From Acidobacteriota bacterium (lineage in GTDB: Bacteria > Acidobacteriota > Terriglobia > Acidiferrales > UBA7541), in assembly GCA_003161495.1 (NCBI GenBank), contig PMOP01000214.1:1-7466 (forward strand): a stretch of 7,466 nucleotides of DNA, written 5' to 3'. Each line of letters begins with the position of its first letter. Within the stretch, counting starts at the first letter, position 1. The translations under genes were made by a program, and so were the position numbers. The notes below the pieces were generated by a model, which saw nothing but the letters and a program-made list of their open reading frames with translations, ran no database searches and was not told where the DNA came from. Positions 1-6,564 of this stretch are shown piece after piece.

Positions 1-1278
1 ATTCAGGCGCTGGCGCAGGCCACGCAGGAAATCATTGAAGGCAATTACGAAGCGCGCGTCAACGTGCAGGCCAAGGACGAACTGGAAACCCTGGTGCGCT
101 CATTCAACCGCATGACCGAGCAGCTGGGCGACAGCCGGCGGCAGATCGACACGTTCACCAAGAACCTGCAGCAGGCGGTGCAGGAACTGGAGCGGCGCCG
201 CACGCTGATGGAAACGATCCTGGAAAATATTCCCACCGGCGTGATTTCCGTCGATGAAACGGAAACGATCCGGCGCGTCAACCCCGCCGCGGTCCGCATG
301 TTTGGGGAGACTTCCCGGCAGGCCATGAATTTTGTGCAACTCCTCGGGGAAGAAGCGGCGCACTCCGTGCACATCCTGATGCGGCGTTCGCTGCGTCTCG
401 GAACCGCGAGCCAGGAGCTGGAATTTTCCGCGGCGGGGCAGTTGCTGCGAGCGGCGGTGACGGTTAGCTCGCTCGGCCCGCGCCGCACGAATCGCGGTTA
501 CGTGGTGGTGGTGGATGACTTGACCGACCTGCTGCGCGCGCAGAAAGCAGCGGCCTGGCAGGAAGTAGCGCAACGCATCGCCCATGAAATCAAGAATCCG
601 CTGACGCCGATTCAGCTTTCCTCGCAGAGATTATCGCGCTACCTGGAACGGCATCGCGAGAGTTTTCCGAAGAATGAACCGCCGGAACTGGTGCGGCTGG
701 TGGGTGAGTGTTCGAGCTTGATCGAGCGCGAAGTGCGCGTGCTCGAATCGCTGGTGGGGGAATTCTCGCAATTTGCGCGCTTTCCTACCGCCAAGCTTTC
801 GCCGGCTTCGCCCAATGAAATTTTGAACGAAGCGCTTTCGGTTTTCGACGGCCGGCTCGAAGGGATCCGCGTGCGAAAAGATTTGACGCCCAATTTGCCG
901 CTCGTTCGCGCCGACGGCGAACAATTGCGGCGCGTGCTTGTGAATCTGATCGACAATGCCGCGGAATCGATGGAAGGCTCTTCGGTAAAAGAAATGCACT
1001 TGTCCACGCGGTTCAACAGCGATCGAGAAATCGTGGAAATCGTGGTGGCCGACAGCGGGCACGGAATTTCTCCCGAGGATAAAGACCGTCTTTTCCTGCC
1101 TCACTTTTCGACCAAGGATCGCGGCACAGGGCTCGGACTGGCGATTGCCAGCCGCATCATGGCCGAGCACCACGGATCGATTCGCGTCGAAGATAATTTG
1201 CCGACCGGCGCAAAATTTATTCTGCAGCTTCCCATGTCGGAGGTCGCGTCGGCCCCGATATCCCCGCGGATCGGCTAA
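1..1278 (+). CDS. ntrY: NtrY-like sensor histidine kinase, C-terminal part (5' end cut by window)
   Basis: This is a membrane sensor kinase that autophosphorylates a histidine and passes the phosphate to a response regulator, almost certainly the one encoded 12 bp downstream. The frame is open from base 1, so the GTG at 64 is not the true start. 425 residues are visible. In order they are: a HAMP linker (about residues 1-45, ending DELETLVRSFNRMTEQL), a PAS domain (about 68-175, beginning METILENIPTGVISVDE), a HisKA domain with the H-box HEIKNPLTP (phospho-acceptor His195), and an HATPase_c domain with the N-box NLIDNAAESM (Asn319), G1 box DSGHG (351-355) and G2 box GTGLGL (375-380). All catalytic boxes are intact. 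HAMP-PAS-HisKA-HATPase and the wording of the H-box fit NtrY. The N-terminal membrane and periplasmic part lies outside the window. The NtrY name is a family-level call. The true stimulus and any link to nitrogen are not shown by the sequence. Confidence 0.93.
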   Translation: MQALAQATQEIIEGNYEARVNVQAKDELETLVRSFNRMTEQLGDSRRQIDTFTKNLQQAVQELERRRTLMETILENIPTGVISVDETETIRRVNPAAVRMFGETSRQAMNFVQLLGEEAAHSVHILMRRSLRLGTASQELEFSAAGQLLRAAVTVSSLGPRRTNRGYVVVVDDLTDLLRAQKAAAWQEVAQRIAHEIKNPLTPIQLSSQRLSRYLERHRESFPKNEPPELVRLVGECSSLIEREVRVLESLVGEFSQFARFPTAKLSPASPNEILNEALSVFDGRLEGIRVRKDLTPNLPLVRADGEQLRRVLVNLIDNAAESMEGSSVKEMHLSTRFNSDREIVEIVVADSGHGISPEDKDRLFLPHFSTKDRGTGLGLAIASRIMAEHHGSIRVEDNLPTGAKFILQLPMSEVASAPISPRIG

Positions 1279-1290
1279 ACCCCAACTTTC

Positions 1291-2643
1291 ATGTCCAATT
1301 CCATTCTCATCGTGGACGACGAGCAAGGGATACGCGAAGTTCTTTCGTCCATCCTGACCGACGAAGGGTACGAATCGATTGCCGTATCTTCCGGCGAGGA
1401 ATGTATCCGGCTGCTCGAGGAGCGCTCGGTCGATGTGGTGCTGCTCGATGTATGGCTCGAGGGAATCGACGGCCTGGAGACACTCGATCGCATCCGCAAG
1501 AACGGCGTGGACGCGATGGTGGTGATGATTTCCGGGCACGCCAGCATTGAAACCGCCGTGCGCGCGACGAAACTTGGCGCGTTCGATTTCATCGAGAAGC
1601 CGCTCTCGCTGGAAAAAGTTATTCTCGTGATCAAGAATGCTCTCGAAGTTCATCGCCTGGCGCAGGAAAACCGGCAGTTGCGGGAGGAAATTGGCGGGCG
1701 CACGCAATTGCACGGGGATACCGTGCCGATGCGCGCGTTGCGCCAGCAGATTGCGCTGACAGCTCCCACGAACGGGCGCGTCCTGATTTACGGCGAAAGC
1801 GGCACGGGTAAGGAACTGGTGGCACGCGCGCTGCACTTTGCGAGCCTGCGGGGCGACCGCGCGTTTGTTGAAGTCAATTGCGCGGCGATACCGGAGGAGC
1901 TGATCGAATCCGAACTGTTCGGGCACGTGAAAGGAAGCTTCACGGGAGCGACCGAAAACAAAGTCGGGAAATTTGCCAAGGCCGATGGAGGGACGCTCTT
2001 CCTCGACGAGGTCGCGGACATGAGCCTGCGCACGCAGGCCAAAGTGTTGCGCGTGCTGGAGGAGCAACGGCTCGAGCCTGTGGGCTCCAATCAAACGGTG
2101 AGCGTGGACGTACGCGTGATCGCCGCGACCAACAAAACTTTGGAAGAAGAAATCGCGCATGGCCGGTTTCGCGAAGATCTTTTCTACCGGCTCAACGTAA
2201 TTCCCTTCACTCTGCCGCCGCTGCGCGAACGCATCGAGGATGTTCCGGTGCTGGCGCGCTATTTCATGCTGGAATTTGCCGCCGCGTACGGGCGAAAACC
2301 GAAAGAAGTGAGCGAGGCCGCGCTCGGCGTGATGGCGCGCTATCACTGGCCGGGCAATGTTCGCGAATTGCGCAACCTGATCGAGCGGCTCATGATCGTC
2401 GTGCCGCAGGACAAGATTGAGCCGCTGCATCTGCCGCCGGAATTATTTCGCGCCAGTTCGCGCATGGCGCAGAAGCCGAACGCGACGCTGCATGAGGCGC
2501 GCAGCGCGTATGAGCGGGAATTTATTTTGCGCAAGCTGGAAGAAAATCAGTGGCACATGACCCGCACGGCGGAAGCACTAGGCCTCGAGCGGAGCCATTT
2601 GTACCGGCGCATGCGCGCGCTGGGGATTAAGACGGAGGAGTAG
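1291..2643 (+). CDS. ntrX: NtrX-like sigma-54-dependent response regulator
   Basis: This cytoplasmic transcription activator, once phosphorylated, oligomerises and uses ATP to open promoters held by sigma-54 RNA polymerase. The 450 residues are complete for the family. The receiver domain (about 1-120) has acidic residues D9/D10, phospho-acceptor D53 in VVLLDVW, S81 and K103. The AAA+ domain (about 142-375) has Walker A GESGTGKE (168-175), the sigma-54 contact loop GSFTGA (215-220), Walker B GGTLFLDE (233-240), the arginine-rich segment FREDLFYRLN (293-302) and WPGNVREL (353-360). A Fis-type helix-turn-helix (about 420-446, TAEALGLERSHLYRRM) ends the protein. The ATG at 1291 begins directly with a classic receiver strand (ILIVDDE). 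No clear Shine-Dalgarno precedes it, so translational coupling to the kinase gene is likely. The contact loop has Ser in place of the usual second Ala. DNA targets are unknown. The NtrX rather than NtrC assignment rests on the NtrY-like neighbour and the FLDEVADM wording. Confidence 0.93.
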   Translation: MSNSILIVDDEQGIREVLSSILTDEGYESIAVSSGEECIRLLEERSVDVVLLDVWLEGIDGLETLDRIRKNGVDAMVVMISGHASIETAVRATKLGAFDFIEKPLSLEKVILVIKNALEVHRLAQENRQLREEIGGRTQLHGDTVPMRALRQQIALTAPTNGRVLIYGESGTGKELVARALHFASLRGDRAFVEVNCAAIPEELIESELFGHVKGSFTGATENKVGKFAKADGGTLFLDEVADMSLRTQAKVLRVLEEQRLEPVGSNQTVSVDVRVIAATNKTLEEEIAHGRFREDLFYRLNVIPFTLPPLRERIEDVPVLARYFMLEFAAAYGRKPKEVSEAALGVMARYHWPGNVRELRNLIERLMIVVPQDKIEPLHLPPELFRASSRMAQKPNATLHEARSAYEREFILRKLEENQWHMTRTAEALGLERSHLYRRMRALGIKTEE

Positions 2644-2714
2644 TGGCGCATGCTTCAGCTTGCGGGGGTTAGGCCCTGCTCGGCCTAACCCCCGCAAGCT
2701 GAAGCATGCGCCAC
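2643..2714. repeat. Long perfect palindrome (copy 1) between convergent genes; probable bidirectional terminator / REP-like element
   Basis: Two perfectly complementary 33-base arms (2643-2675 and 2682-2714) flank a 6-base loop (CTGCTC). The first paired base is the last base of the ntrX stop codon TAG. The last paired base lies 7 bp short of the stop codon of the convergent PEP-CTERM gene (2722-2724). The arm contains CTTCAGCTTGCGGGGGTTA, which recurs in the second palindrome at 3567-3642. In RNA it would form a very stable hairpin on either strand. It could therefore separate the two convergent genes by ending transcription or by blocking 3' decay, although no U-tract follows it. The recurrence argues for a dispersed palindromic repeat (REP or MITE-like) rather than a gene-specific terminator. 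No transposase or target duplication is visible. Confidence 0.9.
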
Positions 2715-2721
2715 CTGGTGT

Positions 2722-3390
2722 TCAGTCCCGCTGGCGCGAGGCGGAGCAAATCAGCTTTTCGCGATAGCTGAACAAGAATAATCCGCACAGCCCAACTCCA
2801 AGCAGCAGCAAGCCGGACGGTTCGGGAGTTTGGACCAGGAATTCCTGGCCGTATTGGCCCTTATCAGGCGTGAGAATTTCAAATCCCTGGGCAGTCCAGC
2901 CGCCATTCACGGCGTTTGCGGCATCGGTGAGCAAAGCCGTCGCGCTGTTTGCCCCGGTGAACGGATCATGAGAGGCTCCGCCGGAAAGGCTCCAGATGGC
3001 CCATTGATCGGCTGCCTGCGTGGTTTGATTTGTAGTGCCCTGCATTTGAGTGATCAGCCAGGCTAAATCCTCGTACGTATGGAACGCGGCGAGGTTCGGA
3101 TTTGTCAGCGTCGAATTATAAAGATACGTCGGGCTGTAATTCGATCCGCTCACGAGATTGGTGACCACCGCATTCCAGGTGTCTCCCGCCGTAATATCAT
3201 GGCTGAAATCGACACAGTAGAATTCCGCGGCATGGCCGTTCAGAGTTCCTCCATAGGGAGGGATGCCGTAACCGCCGTTAGCAAACGCGTAGGTGCCGTT
3301 GATGGCGATCGTGCTATCCGCAAATGCGGCAGGAGCGAGAAACAAGAGCATCGCCAATGCGGCCAGTAGGACTTTTCCGGAGTCTCTCAT
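2722..3390 (-). CDS. PEP-CTERM sorting-domain surface protein with thioester-domain-like Cys/Gln motifs
   Basis: A 222-residue exported protein. It has a signal peptide (about 1-24, hydrophobic LLAALAMLLFLAPAAFA, likely cut at A24|D25). A beta-rich, Thr/Asn/Ser-rich body follows, and then a C-terminal sorting signal: PEP at 189-191, a hydrophobic helix (about 194-208, LLLLGVGLCGLFLFS) and basic residues R210/K212. In known PEP-CTERM systems this signal is recognised by an exosortase that anchors or releases the protein at the cell surface. No exosortase is in this window. Two motifs stand out: FYCVDF (Cys59) and DQWAIW (Gln129). They resemble the YC and TQxAIW signatures of Cys-Gln thioester adhesion domains. 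The frame extends upstream to an ATG at 3450, but the ATG at 3390 is preferred because AAGGA (3397-3401) sits 6 nt ahead of it and the signal peptide begins there. An oddity is the 12-residue tail, with a Cys, after R210. Export and PEP-CTERM sorting are well supported; ligand and role are unknown. Confidence 0.88.
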   Translation of the reverse strand: MRDSGKVLLAALAMLLFLAPAAFADSTIAINGTYAFANGGYGIPPYGGTLNGHAAEFYCVDFSHDITAGDTWNAVVTNLVSGSNYSPTYLYNSTLTNPNLAAFHTYEDLAWLITQMQGTTNQTTQAADQWAIWSLSGGASHDPFTGANSATALLTDAANAVNGGWTAQGFEILTPDKGQYGQEFLVQTPEPSGLLLLGVGLCGLFLFSYREKLICSASRQRD

Positions 3391-3566
3391 AAGGGTTCCT
3401 TCATTTCGAAATTTGTGAATCCGCCGCGACACAAAATGCTTGAGTGGCATGCGGGTTTTTCTTCAAGGCTATTCTGAGGGGTATGGCAAAAACGTTAAAT
3501 AGAACTAGGGCAACAAAATAGATAGTTCCGAAGCTTTGGTAGGACTAGTACCGCCGTGTTGGGGTC
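3391..3566 (-). promoter_or_regulatory. Upstream region of the PEP-CTERM gene, with two ACTAG-containing motifs
   Basis: This non-coding stretch must hold the promoter and 5' leader of the PEP-CTERM gene. I see no convincing sigma-70 pair and no -24/-12 sigma-54 element (GG-N10-GC) on the minus strand. Two ACTAG words lie exactly 40 bp apart (3504-3508 and 3544-3548). The second is inside a small dyad with GGTA at 3538-3541 and TACC at 3549-3552. This could be an operator, but that is a guess from symmetry alone. Confidence 0.3.
3397..3401 (-). promoter_or_regulatory. Shine-Dalgarno AAGGA that fixes the PEP-CTERM gene start
   Basis: Read on the minus strand, AAGGA is followed by six bases (ACCCTT) and then the ATG at 3390. 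This is standard spacing. It favours 3390 over the in-frame ATG at 3450, which would put an unlikely 20-residue basic extension before the signal peptide. Confidence 0.6.
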
Positions 3567-3642
3567 AAGTAGCGCGGGCTTCAGCCTGCGGGGTTTGGGC
3601 CTTGCAAGGACTAACCCCCGCAAGCTGAAGCCCGCGCTACTT
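3567..3642. repeat. Long imperfect palindrome (copy 2), same family as the one at 2643-2714
   Basis: A 76-bp palindrome with two-fold symmetry about 3604/3605. Of 38 base pairs, 34 match. The four exceptions are 3586/3623, 3594/3615, 3597/3612 (a G-T wobble) and 3599/3610. It shares with copy 1 the arm core CTTCAGCTTGCGGGGGTTA, seen intact in the right arm read on the minus strand, and has related outer bases (T-GCGC). Its outermost base (3642) touches the stop codon of the kinase gene (3643-3645, minus strand), so it can act as that gene's 3' hairpin. The T-rich stretch after 3640 on the plus strand is simply the end of the kinase coding sequence. Likely a dispersed REP-like palindrome that may also serve as a terminator. 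Confidence 0.85.
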
Positions 3643-6321
3643 TTATTTCTTCAGCACTACGGTCCAATTGGTGTTTACAGTGATAGGGGACGAGGCGGTT
3701 TGTTCCATGCTGGAGTTCATGAGGAAGCGCTGGCCATCCTTGGAAACGGCATAACGCCAGGCAGCCGACGCACCTGCTCCGAATCCGCCTAAAATTTGAG
3801 TGCGGAACAACATCTTCGGAGCGCCAATTTCCAGGGCGGATCCGGTGGCATGGACCTCTGTCGCCATCAGCGCGCCGCCTGGCGCGATGTAAAATAATTC
3901 CTTGCCGTCGGGCCGCCAGCGAGCTTCACTGCCGCCGCCGTTGGAGACAAGCCATTTTCCTCCCGAGGAAGCCGGAAACGGGCGGACATACACCTCTATC
4001 GTGCCGGATTCGTTTGAGGAGTAAGCAACCCATTTCCCGTCAGGCGAAAACTTGGCCTGCCCTTCGTTGAAAGGAGTGACCAGGTACGGAATTGGTTTTC
4101 GTTCCAAGCTTGCCGGGCCGTTGACATCCGGCAACACCCACAGATCGGAACCCGTGTCCTTGCCGTGCTCCAAGTACAGCAGCCAACGTCCATCGGAAGA
4201 CCAATCAAGTGGGGACTTAATGCTATCGGAGTGAAACAAGATTTCTTCCTTGGTCGCGCCATTCGATGCTCTGCGGAAAATGTCGGCGGACTGGCCACCG
4301 GTACCGGCGTATACGATTTGGCTTCCGTCGGGCGACCAGATCGCATTGCCCGCACCGCTGTTCTCAAAAGTGAAGCGAGAGCTGACCCCTCTGGAGACGT
4401 CCAACACCCATATTCCCCAGATTCCTTGCGAGTCGATTCGGCCTTCCGCCACGCGCGTATCATCGGAAGACAAACTCATTTCGTCGCGCCGCGCCGGCTC
4501 TCCGACATGAGATAGCACTTTTCCTTGCCGGTCATACCAGACGAGCTGGCGGTTTCCGCTTCCGCCGTTGCTGGTAGCCAGGAATCCATTACGGGAGACG
4601 CTGAACAGACCGAGAAATCCGCCAGTCGTGCCCACGGTGTCCGCCACACGCACGGCCGCGGCTGCGAATTGAAGCCGCTTTTCATCAAAAGGCCGCGCCA
4701 TCAGCGTGTCGCCGCGCAGAAAAAGCACGTTTCCCTGGCCATCGCCGGCTCCTGGAGCGTACTGCGGAAGAGAATCGCTTTCTGACAGTCGCTGGCTATC
4801 CTGTTCGGCAGGCTTTGCGTCGATGGACCCCAGGTACAATCCGGTATGTTCGGCAGGCCCAACCAGAAGATAAATGAAATGCTGCCCATCTTGAAGGAAG
4901 ACCGGACCTGCGACCCCTAAGTCATTGCGCTTGGGATCGATCTGCGTCAGGGGTACAACCTCGCTTCCCGAGGAGTTCACACGATTTATGGCTGTTCCCG
5001 TGGAGAATAAAATGACGTCCTTCTGATTCCATGCCAACCCGTACATTGGGCCGGAATAGCTGCAAATCGTTTCCGGCGTGCCTCCTGTCACGTCGATCTT
5101 GCTGATTTTTCCCGAGCGAGCAAACGCCAGATTCCTGCTGTCAGGTGACCAGGCCAGCGCCCCCGCACCTTCCGTGCCCGCAAGCTTCCGCATTTCCACG
5201 GAATCCAGAGAGCGAATCCACACCGTCGGTTGCCCATCCATTCCCTGGACGATAAATGCCAGTTTGCTGCCGTCCGGGGACATGGCCAGGAGAGAAACCA
5301 GTCCGTTCTCCGGCGAAGCTAATTCAAATCGGACAGGGGCTACTTCGGCGGGCGGCTTCTGGCGAAGTTGCAGGAATGCCAGCGCCGCAGCGGCCACCAG
5401 GAACAACGCCGCCGCTCCCCAGGCGATTTTCGCCGACATCCATGGCGCGGAGCTTGCCGCAATGGCTGGCGGTTCAACCACAGCAGAATCCAGCAATAAT
5501 TCCGCATCGCCGATATCGCGCAGGCGCTTCTTTGGATTTTTTTCCAGGCAGCGCGCCAGGAGCCGGCGGAACTGGGCGGGCACCTGGCTCAAGTCCGGCT
5601 GATCTTTTACGACGGAAGCGAGAGTTTCGGTGACATCTTCGCCGGTGAATAGTCGTTTGCCGGTGAGCAGTTCATAGAGCACCACGCCGAAGGCCCAGAT
5701 GTCAGTCCGCTTGTCCACTGACTTTCCGCGCGCTTGCTCGGGGCTCATATACGCGGCTGTGCCCAGGATCACTCCCTGCATGGTGGCGGCTTTGCTCAGG
5801 GTCGGCGAGTTGCTTATGTCGACCGCGGATTGATCGTCGGCAAGCGCTTTCGCCAAGCCAAAATCCAAAACTTTGACTTTTCCTTCGGGAGTCACCTTCA
5901 CGTTGGCGGGTTTCAGATCGCGGTGAATGATGCCTTTGTCGTGCGCGGCCTCGAGAGCTTCGGCGATTTGTCTGGCAATGGCGAGCACTTCTTCCACCGG
6001 CACTGCGCCATCCCGGCTGATGCGGTCCTGCAGCGTTTCGCCCGGGACGAGTTCCATGACGAGGCAACTTTTGCCGCCGGATTGTTCCAGTCCGTAGATG
6101 GTCGCGATATTGGGATGGTTCAGAGCGGCAAGCATCTTCGCTTCGCGCTGAAAACGGGCCAGGCGGTCGGGATCGTGCGCAAAAGTTTCCGGCAGGACTT
6201 TGATGGCCACGTCGCGACCGAGCCTCGCGTCGCGCGCCAGATACACTTCGCCCATGCCGCCCGCGCCGATCGGCGCGACGACTTCGTAGGAACCAAATTT
6301 TGTGCCCGAGGCAATTGGCAT
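3643..6321 (-). CDS. PknB-type transmembrane Ser/Thr protein kinase with C-terminal WD40/PD40-like beta-propeller
   Basis: A receptor-type kinase that phosphorylates Ser/Thr on cytoplasmic targets, 892 residues. The kinase domain spans about 11-280: glycine loop GAGGMGEV (19-26), lysine K41 in VAIK, helix-C glutamate E60, catalytic loop HRDLKPAN (133-140), DFG (153-155), a Ser/Thr-rich activation loop (about 168-186) and SPEQ (193-196). All catalytic residues are present, so it should be active. One membrane helix follows (about 300-318, AALFLVAAAALAFLQL). The rest, about 330-892, is predicted to be outside the cytoplasm. It carries repeated TolB/WD40-like blades marked by SPDG-type turns at 348, 392, 663, 708, 759 and 803. 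The arrangement is common in Acidobacteriota and suggests an extracytoplasmic ligand sensor or scaffold driving kinase activity. The start is an ATG with GGAG 4 nt upstream. The gene ends directly at a palindrome. Ligand and substrates cannot be read from the sequence. Confidence 0.95.
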   Translation of the reverse strand: MPIASGTKFGSYEVVAPIGAGGMGEVYLARDARLGRDVAIKVLPETFAHDPDRLARFQREAKMLAALNHPNIATIYGLEQSGGKSCLVMELVPGETLQDRISRDGAVPVEEVLAIARQIAEALEAAHDKGIIHRDLKPANVKVTPEGKVKVLDFGLAKALADDQSAVDISNSPTLSKAATMQGVILGTAAYMSPEQARGKSVDKRTDIWAFGVVLYELLTGKRLFTGEDVTETLASVVKDQPDLSQVPAQFRRLLARCLEKNPKKRLRDIGDAELLLDSAVVEPPAIAASSAPWMSAKIAWGAAALFLVAAAALAFLQLRQKPPAEVAPVRFELASPENGLVSLLAMSPDGSKLAFIVQGMDGQPTVWIRSLDSVEMRKLAGTEGAGALAWSPDSRNLAFARSGKISKIDVTGGTPETICSYSGPMYGLAWNQKDVILFSTGTAINRVNSSGSEVVPLTQIDPKRNDLGVAGPVFLQDGQHFIYLLVGPAEHTGLYLGSIDAKPAEQDSQRLSESDSLPQYAPGAGDGQGNVLFLRGDTLMARPFDEKRLQFAAAAVRVADTVGTTGGFLGLFSVSRNGFLATSNGGSGNRQLVWYDRQGKVLSHVGEPARRDEMSLSSDDTRVAEGRIDSQGIWGIWVLDVSRGVSSRFTFENSGAGNAIWSPDGSQIVYAGTGGQSADIFRRASNGATKEEILFHSDSIKSPLDWSSDGRWLLYLEHGKDTGSDLWVLPDVNGPASLERKPIPYLVTPFNEGQAKFSPDGKWVAYSSNESGTIEVYVRPFPASSGGKWLVSNGGGSEARWRPDGKELFYIAPGGALMATEVHATGSALEIGAPKMLFRTQILGGFGAGASAAWRYAVSKDGQRFLMNSSMEQTASSPITVNTNWTVVLKK

Positions 6322-6324
6322 AAT

Positions 6325-6342
6325 ACTCCGTCATTTCGGAGT
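6325..6342 (-). promoter_or_regulatory. Hairpin over the kinase ribosome binding site
   Basis: On the minus strand a perfect 6-bp inverted repeat, ACTCCG-AAATGA-CGGAGT, ends three bases before the kinase ATG. Its 3' arm contains the Shine-Dalgarno GGAG (6326-6329). Folded, it would hide the ribosome binding site; as DNA it could be a small operator. No regulator is implied by the sequence. Confidence 0.45.
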
Positions 6343-6348
6343 GGCGAA

Positions 6349-6354
6349 AGTATA
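6349..6354 (-). promoter_or_regulatory. Candidate -10 element of the kinase gene
   Basis: TATACT on the minus strand matches the sigma-70 -10 consensus at five of six positions. Transcription would begin near 6342, giving a leader of about 20 nt that starts with the hairpin at 6325-6342. No good -35 box is found 16-18 bp upstream, so this is only a candidate. Confidence 0.3.
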
Positions 6355-6564
6355 CAACCAGAAGACGATTTTCAGGAATCATCGATGGGAATCGGCCATG
6401 GGAAGAGCTTGCAGAATCCGCAGGGCGTCCCACCATTTCAAATTCAGGCTGGATTCGCGCTTCCAGGAACTGTTCACAATTGAACAGATTTCCAAAAGCG
6501 GGCACGCTACAAATACGTCAGCTTCCGGTGAAGCCGATTTCCACTGAGGGGGAGGCTGGCCAGC

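Noticed and set aside
631..2430. A 599-codon open frame on the minus strand across ntrY and ntrX
   Set aside because: It lies antisense to two genes with complete catalytic motifs. Its product is rich in His, Arg and Gln with no recognisable domain, as expected for a mirror frame in GC-rich coding DNA.
3391..3450. N-terminal extension of the PEP-CTERM gene to the ATG at 3450
   Set aside because: The extension is basic and polar and would precede a complete signal peptide. The ATG at 3390 has AAGGA at proper spacing.
3391..3566. Sigma-54 (-24/-12) promoter for the PEP-CTERM gene
   Set aside because: No GG-N10-GC pattern resembling the consensus was found on the minus strand. A TGGCAAAAAC stretch on the plus strand lacks the second half and faces the wrong way.
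3640..3648. T-rich run after the second palindrome read as a plus-strand intrinsic terminator
   Set aside because: No plus-strand gene ends there. The T-run is the complement of the final Lys-Lys-stop codons of the kinase.
5078..5602. A 174-codon plus-strand frame inside the kinase gene
   Set aside because: Antisense to the propeller, membrane helix and end of the kinase domain; low-complexity Ala/Ser/Arg product without motifs.
5702..6505. A 267-codon minus-strand frame overlapping the kinase N-terminus
   Set aside because: It is shifted relative to the kinase frame, is Arg/Ser-rich without domains, and covers the region where the kinase frame carries all catalytic motifs.
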